Source: Cryptomeria japonica
Lineage: Eukaryota; Streptophyta; Pinopsida; Cupressales; Cupressaceae
Assembly (NCBI RefSeq): GCF_030272615.1
Contig: NC_081415.1
Location: 101,166,796 to 101,230,795, forward strand
DNA length: 64,000 bases
Direction: 5' to 3'
In this document: positions 11,871 through 22,019 of the stretch, piece after piece
Layout: each line of letters opens with the position of its first letter
Position numbering within the stretch: position 1 is the first letter of the stretch
Translations under genes and position numbers: made by a program
Notes under the pieces: model-generated
What the model was told of the DNA's origin: nothing
Databases searched by the model: none
Seen by the model: the letters and a program-made list of their open reading frames with translations, nothing else

Positions 11871-12785
11871 ACTTGAAACCTTTAATGGTTTCCCTTAAAG
11901 TATTCAAACTTGATGGCTTTAAAGTCTTCAAACTTGATGGCTTCCTTCTATAATCTTCTTAAAGACTTTAATGGTTTTCCTTAAAGTCTTCAAGCCTTTA
12001 ATGGTTTCCCTCAAAGTCTTCAAGCATTTTAATGCTTTATCTTCATTTTTCTCATTTAAATAAATTAATATTTATTTGAATATTTATCCAAATGCAAATT
12101 ACACCATTTAATTGAAATAAATGATTTTATTTTAATTGAAAATACCAAAATTTCTCCCACTTGCATTTTTCTACAAAATCCACTTGTATGCCTAAACCCC
12201 TTCTAGATTCTTCTAAACCCTTCCTAATTAGCCTAAATCCATCCCTTAAATATTGTCACATTCCTAAGCAAATTGGAGTCACTTCTCAAAGACTCCAAAG
12301 TCTTTGAAAAGCAATTAATGCTTTGTGTGTTCAACAAATTAACCCTCAAAGTCTTGGATAACCTTTGAAAGCTTTCAACCTTCAACCACTTAATCCCCAA
12401 AGTCTCCAATAACCATTAATGGTTACCTCAAACCCTCCCACATGGTTAAAACATTTGTTTTGACTCAACCTCTACCCAACCCAAGGGTCTCATCAAGCCT
12501 TTAATGCTTTGACCATGATTATCTCTTAATCATTTGCACAAAGGTTTATCCTTGCATTAACTCCTAATCCAGTGGGTAATCCTAATTTAGGCTTGACCCT
12601 TACCTTCTAGATAACCATGAGGTCTTCTCAGGCCTTTAATGCCTCCAACCTCTTCTCTCAACCCAATCCTATGTTGACACTTGTCACCATTTTATTGGTG
12701 CCAATTGTGCACATGGATCCCCAACTTTCAAACTTGGCCCTTGATTAAACCATTCAATCTTAACCCTTCATTTCCCCATTTCTTC

Positions 12786-12794
12786 TATAAATAG
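12786..12794 (+). promoter_or_regulatory. TATA box of the solo LTR
   Basis: TATAAATAG in a C/T-rich setting, followed about 30 bases later by an A-rich stretch. It fixes the orientation of the solo LTR and would place the start of R near 12820. Confidence 0.6.
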
Positions 12795-13205
12795 AACCCT
12801 TCTCCTCAAGCAAAAAAAAGCATTTTTAGAGTATTGTTGTTATACTGGCATTAGCATAGAGCTTTTTCATAGCATCACTATCTACTCTTGCATAGTATTT
12901 GCTTATCATATTCAACCATCTTGAATCTCCATATGGCATCCATGGCTAGTGCTAAAAGCTGAGAGCTACACTCATTTGGGACTTGGAGAGGAGAGAAACA
13001 AGGGAGAAGCATCAAAAGGCATCATGGAAGCATCTTAGGGAGGCTCTTCTCCTTTCTTTTATTTTGTTAAACTTCTTTCATGCTTTTTGAAATCTCTCTT
13101 GATATGTTTGGAATGGTTTTTAGTTCTTTGTTTTGTTTTTATGGTTGAAACTAACTTATTAACATTGAACTTTGTTGTTTCCTTGTCCCCATTTCCATGA
13201 CATCA

Positions 13206-15354
13206 GAAGGTATGATGGGGAAGGCATATGTTTTGATTTTGAAGGCATGTTGGATTTAGTAGGGATGTTGGATTTAGTAGGGGTACCCACATCTTGAGGA
13301 ATTTCACTGAGGCCATGATCCTTAATATTTTCTTTGATATGGAGGGGTTCTTTCTCATGAAGGTCTACTCCTTTACCTTTATGAATATCTTGACTTGTAG
13401 GATACTCTTTTCTTTGGGAAGAAGACATGAGTCCATTATGAGGTGGATATGATATGAGAGAAATAATGAGATCTTGAAGTGGATCGGATTGCACAAAAGT
13501 GGAAGAACCCATTATGCATGTTGAGGGTTCATGAACATCTTGCACTGACACGTTAGAATCATGAAGGGGATTAGGATCATGAGGGGGACTAGGATTGTGT
13601 AGTGGACATGGTTCAATGATAGGCTCTTCAAGAGATGGAATGGGAGAAATAATGGGATCATCAAAAGAAATGCGATCTTAGAGTGTATATGGAGCATTAG
13701 GACAAGGAGATGGAGGAACAAAAGGATCTTGTAGAGGATTTAAAGGAATAATTTTATCTTGACAAGGAGGAAGATAATTGGAATCCTCTTTAAAGGTGCT
13801 TTGCTCTTGACTTTTAATGGGATCATCGGAAAGGATGGAAGGGATATCTTGATCCTTCTTAGGAAGTGTAATGCCAATGGGATTTGAAAGGACATTTTTT
13901 TCATGAAATGGAAGGGGATCGTTTGGGATTGGATGGACTGGGATATCTTGATCTTGCTCGGGGAATGGAGTGTCAATAGGATTTTGGATAGGATGGAAAA
14001 GAATAGGGGAATCATCATGAGTGTCTGGGAACATGGGGTCCTAGTCAACAATTGGATGGGATGATAAGGTTTCAGGATCTTGATCTGCATCTATTTCAAG
14101 ACACGTTTCTTCATGCTCTAAGTTATCCTCTTGACATGAGGTTGGACTTTGGATATGCATGGGGGATTTTGACAAGGGATCAATGTTTTGGCATGAAGGA
14201 AATGCACTTTGAACATTTGTGATGGATTCTGGCAAGGAATCAATGCATGAACATGAGGAAGAGGGACTTCGAATGGGGTCATCTAAAACAAATAATGGCA
14301 ATAAAGTGCATGGTGGCATTGGGTCTTGTATTTCTGAAACATGACAAGGATGTGCATCATGAATTGGATTATCATGGCAATCAATTATGGATAGCTCTTG
14401 GATAATTGCATCCTTGGGTGTATTGTTTGATAAGGACAATATAGAAGGTTCTTGTGAAACTTCTAAAGGTGTAGGGATAGATGCCACTAGAGAGTCAATT
14501 TGTTTATGGGGGGATGAGGCATTGCTAGACATAAGTGTATTATCTTTATCTTCTTCAAAGAACTCACTTGGTAGGTTTCTTAAGAGCATTGCAATAAAGC
14601 CACCTTTCTTTTTAGGTTTTGACATATTTGTATCTGGAATTTGAACTTGTTTGACAAGAATTTGGTCTTTGTTTGATGTCATGTTGTGATATTGGACTTG
14701 ATGTTGATCAAATTGGTTTGACATGTTCAAAATTTGGCTTGGTGCATGCTGCAACCTTTGTTTTTGAATGTTTGGTTGTGGTTGTTGACATTGATATGTT
14801 GATTGAATTTATTGATATTCCACCATTGGTTTTATTGGTTGTATATGTTGAACCATTGGTTGTATTGGTTGAAAATCTGATTGATAGTTAACACCTTGTT
14901 CTTGTTCTTGTTGTGGAGACACATAATGTTGAAATTGATGTTGTCTCTTTTCTTGAAATTGTTTCATCATCTCTATTTGTGAGAGGAGAGCTAGTATGTT
15001 TGATCGTTCAAGAAGAGATCTTACATCAATTGGCTCAATCTTTGGATTTCAACTTGGAAATTTTTGAAACATTTTGGACATTTGTGATTTATTCTTCTCA
15101 ATGTTTTTCACTCTTTGTTCCAATATCTCATTTTCTTGAGCTAGTTTCTCCTCTAGTTTTTGTATTTGGAGACTTGTTTCATCATAAAAAGTTTGATTGA
15201 TATTGCCTTGTTGTTGGGTTGGATATAATTGTGATTGCATTGTCGGTTGATATGTCAAACTTTGTTGCATCATTGGTGCTTGGAACCTTGTTTCAATAGA
15301 CATTTCACTATGCAATGTTTTTGGGATTGACAAATGCAACCTAAAGGATGACAA
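13206..15354 (-). pseudogene. Long ORF of the 12.2-kb element, N-terminal part
   Basis: One minus-strand frame runs from ATG at 15354 to the solo LTR with in-frame stops near 15049, 14041 and 13678. With 10577-11303 it makes about 957 codons. The N-terminus is Gln/Met-rich and then forms a clear coiled coil near residues 60-100 (IQKLEEKLAQENEILEQRV). A basic patch with KPKKKGG follows, then several hundred Pro/Asp/Ser/His-rich residues. No protease, reverse transcriptase, integrase or CCHC motif is visible. By position, after the leader and PBS, it stands where gag would be, and the coiled coil plus basic patch could serve particle assembly or RNA binding. That role is inference. The three stops make this copy dead. 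Confidence 0.6.
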
Positions 15355-17310
15355 TGCAACTTAATGTTTTTGTTGTTTTTCAAGATTTTGACAAACTTAT
15401 GAATGCAATTCTAAAAATGAGACCCTTAGGAAATTGGAATGATGTCTAGACCTCAAAGGACAAAAGGACCAAGTGACAATAGGACAAATTGACAATGTCT
15501 CACCTATATGCTTGGATACTAAGCTAGGTTTGACCAAATGACATTGATGACAAAAAGACAAAAGTTTGATAAGGTCTAGACTTCCTAACAATGACTTAGG
15601 GTTTATCAAACATTTGGATTACTCAAGTATGAAAAAACCTAGTTTTGACACTATATGAAAAGGGAACAATTACTATGCAAATGACCCTAATATGATATGA
15701 TAATGACCTAAGCTTAAAGAAGAGAACTAGGGTATGCAAATGCAAATATATGACAATGGTATTACTCTAATGCAAGAGGACATATGCAAATGGGTGACTC
15801 TTATTGATATGCAAAGGAGTATGACCTAGATGAAACTTAACCTTGATAGTTGAAAATGAATTTGCAAAATGCAAACCTTAGATGAACCTAAATCTAAGTG
15901 ACATGAATGTTGAGACAAGATTTTGAACAATGTTTAACAACCATGTTTGAAGATATTTTTTTGAACTTTGTTGGATGAAATACTCTTGTGTTTAACCTTG
16001 ATTTGAATCAATTTATCTTGTTTTTGAAATGAGATGCAATTCAACTTTTGACAAGAAAAGAATACAAGATATTTCAACTCAGACTCAAGACAATCATGCT
16101 CATTCCCACATTTCTTATGGTAGGCAAGGATGATAGGTACTTGAGAGGTAGACTCATTATGGGATTCAAGGAGAATACATAGATGCTTGATCCCACGGGC
16201 TCCCCTCCATGGCACTCACTTCTCAGGGCAGCCAAGCATCAGTCCCCATGGAAATCTCCCCATGACGAACTTAGTATCTCTTCCAAGTATCTGAACTTGT
16301 CCTTCTCAAGCAACTAGAAGGGTTTTTGGCCTCTAAAAACAAAGTGTTTAGTAAGGATTTCTGTTAAGTGTTACTCCTTGATGTCACACAAGCGTGATTG
16401 AGACATTAAGCCCACCAAGATATCAAACAAATGTAGTCGCGCAAGCATGATTTAGACCTTGAGGCCCTACTTAGATGTTGATATGAGAAAGAGTCCAAGG
16501 GTCATCACTTCCCAAGTAACTACAATTCCCACGTAACCCTTCCTTCAAAGCTTTCGCTCATCAGGTATTTGTTTATAGTGAGTTAGAATGCCAAGGTATT
16601 CTAGCTATACTCACTTTGTGTCATTCCCGTCTCACGATTGTCACTTGCTTGCAAAAGCAAATGGTCGGGAAGGCAGGCCCTCTAAAGGTGACACACAATC
16701 AAAACAATGAGCATGGTACCGAAGATCTGGATTTTTGATCATCCTAAGAAGGATGAGAGCATATTCTCCTACTCCAATGTCAAGCTCAACAATCAAAGCA
16801 AACATACATTCATTCCAACCTATTTAGAAATCATACTAGGTGCCTAAATATTAATTGCAAACACATAGTTTAGTTGTATGTCCAAAGCAACCTGCAAAAC
16901 CCAAGTCAGAAGTTTGATATGCTTAATCTTTGACTATTGAACCTGCATAAAACATGTTAGTAGTTTTATTTGTTTTCTTTGCCATGCATATGCCAAGGGG
17001 CTGCATAGAGAATCAGTACCAAAAACCAAAAAGCAGAAAACAAAATGCAAAACAAAAACAATTTTAAGTAGAAACACTGCTTTTTTACCTCTATTTATGG
17101 ACTTTACACAGGTGCAGAATGCATGACACAGGCACAAAATTTATGACACAGGCATAGAATGTCTTTAACATAGGCGCGGGTTGCTTGACACAAGTGCAGG
17201 TTGTCTCACACAGGCGCAGAAGTCCCCAAAAAGCCCTGCATTACCCTGTTTCTTGGGTTTTTGACATGCAAATCAACTCAAAAGCACTCAAGACATGGTT
17301 AGATGGTTAG
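15355..17310 (-). other. Long untranslated leader of the 12.2-kb element
   Basis: About 2 kb between the primer-binding site and the first codon of the long ORF. No open frame with coding character was seen. It is related to 47000-48450, where the same blocks occur in the same order (for example ATAGTGAGT...AGAAT, then ACTCAC...GTCATTCCC.TCTCAC). Plant LTR elements often have long leaders that may hold packaging or translation signals, but none can be named here. Confidence 0.55.
17100..17226. repeat. Short tandem repeat in the leader, unit about 20 bp
   Basis: About six imperfect copies of a GACACAGGCGCAGAATG-like unit lie about 100-200 bases from the primer-binding site. Variants include ACAGGTGCAGAATG, ACAGGCACAAAAT and ACAAGTGCAGGTTG. 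Confidence 0.75.
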
Positions 17311-17328
17311 TTCACGTCAGGTTCACCA
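17311..17328 (-). other. Primer-binding site of the 12.2-kb element
   Basis: The minus strand reads TGGTGAACCTGACGTGAA five bases after the 5' LTR. It matches the site of the 7.8-kb element at 53007 with one base changed (CCT for CCC). The primer would be a tRNA ending in GGGTTCACCA. Confidence 0.85.
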
Positions 17329-17333
17329 AGAAA

Positions 17334-18980
17334 TGTATGCTAGGAATTCGGAAATCATCACAAGCAAATCAACACTAGTCTAGCTCAATCATGAAAACTA
17401 AAATGTAATGATCAATCCTAAACACACTCAATAAAGACATGAAAGCAAAAACATTTAAAACTAAAGATTAAGCAAACCAAATGTAGATCTGAATGCTTCC
17501 TTCATGCGGCTCCATTGTCCTTCTTTCTTCTCCAAATAGCATTTGTTTGTGGATCTCACCTTCAAGTGCATAAACCTAATGTGAAAGCAAGATTGACATT
17601 GGCACAAGAGTACTTGAAGCGTGATTGATTTGACAAAAGCGATTCGAAAAAGTGATTATTCAATAATGTGATTATTTTGACAAAGTGATTATTTCAATAA
17701 TGTGATTAGTTGGGATTGAAGAAATTCATCCAATTTATAGACAAATTGGAGAAATGATCAAATTAGCATGATTCAATTCAAATGGAAATTGCAAAGCAAA
17801 AATGTCAATTATGACAATTTATGACAAATTATGCACTTTCTATGCAAAATTTGATTGATTGATAATTCATGACAATTTATGACAAATTTCTATGTCAAAA
17901 TTGATTGATTGTCAATTATGACAAATTATGACAAATTGAAATGTCATTCCCATGAAATTAGGAGAAAAATAGGAGGGAATAGAAAATAGATGAATTAGAA
18001 ATTAGAAAATTAGAAAAAGAGGGAAATTAGGAACTAAGAAATTGATGAAAATTAGGAAATTAGGAATTAGGAGAAATTAGGAATTAGAAATTGATGAAAA
18101 ATTAGGTCAATTAATTAATGATTTGTCATTTATTAATTAATTCACAAAAAGAGGAATAATTAGCCAATTAAATGAATATTTAATTGCGATGAGAAGACTT
18201 AGGATAAATAAATAATTTATTAATCCTAGAGGAACGAATGACAAACAAGGTTAAATGATTAAATCATGAAACCCTAAAAAATGAATTAGCAATGTGAGGA
18301 TTACAATTAGGTCCTGATTGAAGATAATTAATGTCGATTTGATTTGATCATGATTTTGACTTGATAAATGACCAATGTGATAAATGATTTGATTGAGAAA
18401 TGCGCCAATTGACGAGGAACAATGACTAATTGATCCAAATTGACATAATTGAGACAGACAACGATCGATGGCAAATTGATCGCAAAATGACAAAATTGAC
18501 AAGAGGATGAGGATCGATGACAAAATAGATGACAAGATTAAAAATGACCACGATCGATGACAAATCGATCACAAAATGACAAGATCAAACATGACAATGA
18601 TCGATGACAAATCAATCGCTAAATGACAAGATTGAAAATGATAAGAATTGATGACAAATCGATCGCCAGATGATAAGATTGATAAGAGAACAAAACCCTA
18701 ATTAGGATTGATGATGTTCAAAATGATGACAAATGAGCATGCACATTGATGCAACAGGATAAGATCGATCAAAATCATGACTGAAGATTGTTGTCGACAA
18801 GACCAAATTCGAAGGCGAGATGAATGAAGAATGTAGAAGAATGACTCGATGCTCGCAAATGATAAAGACCAAGTGCGTGACATAGGAGAAATGTTAATGC
18901 GATGTAAAAACCTAAAATGAGGCAATGCGCATATGTTAAAGTATGACTCCGCAAGCGTTGACCATTTTTAGACGTCTACA
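17334..18980 (-). repeat. 5' LTR (right copy) of the 12.2-kb element
   Basis: 1,647 bp, the partner of 6751-8397, with intact TGTA...TACA ends. The minus-strand TATA box is the complement of 17734-17739. U3 is therefore about 1.25 kb and R plus U5 about 0.4 kb. The differences from the left copy are mostly C/T and G/A transitions. Confidence 0.93.
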
Positions 18981-19738
18981 CTAGCAGCTACCCAGATGAC
19001 ATATGACGTGAAAAATAACTTTTGGGTAGTAGAACTTCTTTCATCTACTTATAGATATTGTTAGAGAGGATCTGCAACCAATCAAAGTATTGTTTCCCTA
19101 TTAAAATAATGCTCATGAATTGGAACATCCAGGGATGAAAATGCATGCAATATGTCTTGCCAAAGGCCCTGTTGAGCATAATGATTAAGTCTCTTTGAGG
19201 CTCTTTGAAATCCACTCTCAGGATCTCTTTTTCCTTGAGTCGTATCTTTCTTTCTTCTTCTAACTAGTTTGTATTCATGTGCCTCTTACTAGTTGATATT
19301 TTGCCATTCCATTCCCTTAAGGCCTCTTCTCCGATTAACAAAAATACCTCCTCCCTGGTTGGAATTCCGAAGATGAACCCAAGCATATTTTGAGACAAGT
19401 CTATGATAATTTTTTCTTTGTGCATCTGTGCACTTTCTAGTTTATAGGTTATAAAATGGGGCAATGGTCATTATGAACTTAGGTTCCTGTAATGACTATG
19501 GGAAGATAGTATCTTCAACTAGACTAGATCTCTTGATTCTCTTGTGAAGGGCCTTCAGACTAGGTTTGTCCAATTGAGCCTTGATATCCTCAATTTCTAT
19601 ATGGCCAATTTCAGTATCTGTGACCCATCTGACTTGATCCTCTAGCTTTGAAACATAGACTTGTCCTTGATAATGATATTTCATGGTGGCTAGGAGTCTA
19701 TAAATTTCTTTGCCTCTTTTGCTGGAGGATGAGTTCAT
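18981..19738 (-). pseudogene. ORFX, N-terminal part
   Basis: Starts with ATG at 19738 (MNSSSSKRGKEIYRLL...). Two open pieces (19738-19496, 19464-19264) are separated by a stop and a shift. The sequence near 19040-18981 is open and joins 6745 in frame once the 12.2-kb element and one CTAGC are removed. The fold looks globular: a segment with LSQNMLGFIFGIPTREEVF and, further on, FHPWMFQF and FDWLQILSNNI patterns. This resembles the N-terminal part of the third ORF of the minus-strand LINE (33706-35290). A relation to the plant transposon-associated domain often found beside Ty3 genes is possible but unproven. The 5' leader contains GC-rich repeats and a TATA box. Confidence 0.55.
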
Positions 19739-20260
19739 CTAACCACTCGAACCTGCAAGCAGAACACAAATCCTTAGTCTTTGATAATAAGCATAAACGT
19801 TGATTTACTTTGGGACTTTGGGGTCCCGAGCTAGGCATAAGTGAAGAAGGCTCGGAGCCCTGAGGTTCTAGGGTTCTGAGGTTAAGTTGGGTGCAAAAGG
19901 AATCTCAGAACTCCGGGGGTCCAGGGTTCCAGGCTTAGGCTGAACTGAAGGCGCTCGAAACTTTGGGGGTCCAGGGTTTTGTGCTTAGGTTGAACTAGCT
20001 ACCCAGAACTCTAGGGGTCTGAGGTTCCTGGCTTAAAACTAGGGCACGCAAACAATAAAACAAACAACAACCAAAAAAAAAAAAGGATAAAAACAACACT
20101 AATCTATAAACACCAAAACAAATGAGCAAGGAAAAATAAATCACCAACCTAGTGAACCGAAATGCCCGAAATCACCAAGGAAAGATTGGGAGTCTAGGGG
20201 TTCATGGCTTGGAGCTAGGGATGAGGAGCTCTGAATACGCAAATGAACCTTAAAAAGTCC
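19739..20260 (-). other. Leader of ORFX with GC-rich imperfect repeats
   Basis: No gene was seen here. Between 19800 and 20040 a unit of about 60 bases recurs three to four times with GGGGTCCAGGGTTC and TCTGAGGTTC cores. It is related to the array upstream of the TATA box (20439-20815). An A-rich stretch at 20058-20085 follows. Confidence 0.55.
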
Positions 20261-20265
20261 TTTAT

Positions 20266-20277
20266 CCCTATTTATAG
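20266..20277 (-). promoter_or_regulatory. TATA box upstream of ORFX
   Basis: The minus strand reads CTATAAATAGGG. It lies about 530 bases upstream of the ORFX start codon and downstream (in transcription order) of a tandem array. This is the arrangement of an LTR or element promoter. No matching LTR copy was recognised at the other end of ORFX. Confidence 0.5.
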
Positions 20278-20438
20278 CTCATCCCAAGCCCATCTGTACA
20301 AACGCTTTGAACAGGACCTCAAGACTCCGAGGTCCTAAGGTTTTGAGCTCGACATGAGGAGAGGAACACCCCACCTCAGAACTCCAAGGGTTCGGGCTTA
20401 AAAAGGAAGCTCCACCTCGGGACTTTGGGACTCCGAAG

Positions 20439-20815
20439 TTCTGAGGTAGAAGATGCAAAAACCTCGGGACTCCAGGACTTTGGGGTTTTGAGGTCAAAAA
20501 CTAAAAAGAAAGCAAAGGGACCTCGAGACTCCGGGACTCCAGAGTTTCAAGGTCAAAAACCAAAAAGAAAGAAAAGGGACCTTGGGCCTCCAGAGTTTCG
20601 AGGTTAAAAACTGAAAAGAAAGCAAAGGGACCTCGGGACTTTAGGACTCCGGAGTTCTAAGGTCAAAAAATGAAAAGAAAGCAAAGGGACCTCAAGACTC
20701 TAGGACTCTGGAGTTCCGATGTCAAAAATTGAAAAGAAAGCAAAGGGACCTCAGGACTCTGGGACTCCAGAGTTTCGAGGTCAAAAACTGAAAAGAAAGA
20801 AAAAAGAGACCCAAA
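20439..20815. repeat. Tandem array, unit about 61-62 bp
   Basis: About six copies of a unit with GGGACCTCGGGACTCCGGGA, then GTTCCGAGGTCAAAAACTGA, then AAAGAAAGCAAA. The copies are about 90 percent alike by eye and differ mainly by C/T and G/A transitions. The array lies upstream of the minus-strand TATA box, where enhancer-like repeats of U3 regions often sit. Confidence 0.85.
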
Positions 20816-21906
20816 TTTTGACGCAAGGAGACTAACAGGGAGATAGGTATGCAAGGCATAACAGTCTTGGTAGTCTTCATGATTCATTTCCTATGTATAC
20901 TTGTAATTGACCTTATGGTCCAGTGTAAATGAATATGTCATTGGGTTCTACCTTGATATTAGCTTATGTACTAATCCTTATGTAGTCTAACCTTAGGTTA
21001 AAATATAATTTCTTAATTCTAATATTGTATATCGGGATAGATGGCATTGATATATGCTTGTTTATGTGTAATTATGTGAATTATGTCATGGAGGTCCTTA
21101 CATCATGTAGCATAATCCAATGGAATAAGGTAGCATCTAGAGGAGAACCTTCTTTAGAAAGAAGGGATGTCCTAAAGTTGATAATAATATTCATATGTGT
21201 GGGAGTTGTACCATTAATTTAATCATTTTTTATAAGAAAGGAGTTTTTTATTATATATTATGGTATTGATTTTTTGTATGTTGGTGGCAACATAGAGGTG
21301 TGATATAGTGAACCTTTAAATAAGTGTTTTGATGTCAATCCTTGTAGGATTATGCATGTTATTTACATATATTACATTAAGCTCTTACTGGGTGTAGCAA
21401 GGAAATATTTAATTTTTTTATTTTTAATTTTTACTTCTTTGACCGAAGGGAATCAATAGGGGTAGCCAACTCGATGAATTGGAGGAAATATTTAACTATT
21501 GGTTTTCCTTTTTTAATGTATTTTCTAAGAGGGATAACTTTATGGTTCCTTGTCTTAATTTTTTATTTATTTTTGGTTACAAAATGTGATCTTTCTCTTG
21601 GATTTTCTCTTGTTCAATTACTTAAAAATTGATTGAATATTTTATGTAATCTCATTTAAAAGACTTTTCCCTATCTTCTCTAATTATAGGACATCCAAGA
21701 TTTATACATGTGAGATAAAATAGATACATAATATATGCTTTGGTATTCTAATCTCAACTTTGTGTTTGACTTGAACAATAATGTTGCTTGACTTTAGTGA
21801 TTGCATTGTTGTAATTACATTGATTACTTTGTTTGTTTGTTGCATTCTATTTGGACTTTTTAAGTGGATTTTGATTAACAAAATGAATGATTATGGTTTA
21901 AGATAA
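20816..21906. other. Unassigned AT-rich spacer
   Basis: No open frame with coding character, no LTR ends and no repeat were recognised. It ends at the target-site duplication of the LINE. Confidence 0.5.
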
Positions 21907-21924
21907 ATATTGAAATACTATTTA
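21907..21924. repeat. LINE target-site duplication, 5' copy
   Basis: ATATTGAAATACTATTTA, 18 bases, found again at 30237-30254 directly after the A-tail. A perfect duplication of this length is typical of target-primed LINE insertion. Confidence 0.92.
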
Positions 21925-22019
21925 TAATAGATCAAATAACAAGTCATAAATAAAAATTCCTATATAGAATGACATAAAAATTCCTGATGACATACTCAGA
22001 GCTCTGCGATTAGGCGAAA

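Larger units (their letters stand above)
11304..13205 (+). mobile_element. Solo LTR, 1,902 bp, nested in the 12.2-kb element
   Basis: The ends are TGTAGTCACATAAATC...CCATGACATCA, flanked by GAAGG on both sides, with no internal region. It is therefore the footprint left by recombination between the two LTRs of an inserted element. The plus orientation comes from the TATA box TATAAATAG at 12786-12794, after a long U3. The U3 part is AT-rich with a tandem array at 11577-11870. No coding sequence is present. It interrupts the long ORF of the host element, which resumes in frame on the other side. Confidence 0.9.
6751..18980 (-). mobile_element. 12.2-kb non-autonomous LTR retrotransposon inserted in ORFX
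   Basis: Two 1,647-bp LTRs flank a 8.9-kb interior. The plus-strand ends read TGTA...TACA, with the left copy mutated to TATA at its start. A five-base duplication, CTAGC, flanks the whole element. The primer-binding site beside the right LTR and the polypurine tract beside the left LTR show that it is transcribed right to left. Its only coding sequence is one long minus-strand ORF, now carrying stops and split by a solo LTR. There is no protease, reverse transcriptase, RNase H or integrase. It therefore fits the non-autonomous large-retrotransposon class and would need enzymes supplied by another element. By eye the LTRs differ at about 45 sites (near 2.7 percent). Confidence 0.92.

Noticed and set aside
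13740-14090. Alternative 116-codon frame over the long ORF of the 12.2-kb element
   Set aside because: The frame in register with the coiled-coil part and the C-terminal part is preferred; this one arises from the repetitive composition.
20439-20815. Possible CRISPR-like array
   Set aside because: Units are directly adjacent with no unique spacers, in a plant repeat context; an ordinary tandem array.
21025-21222. 65-codon plus-strand frame in the spacer before the LINE
   Set aside because: Short, no domain pattern, no promoter or repeat context; not supportable.
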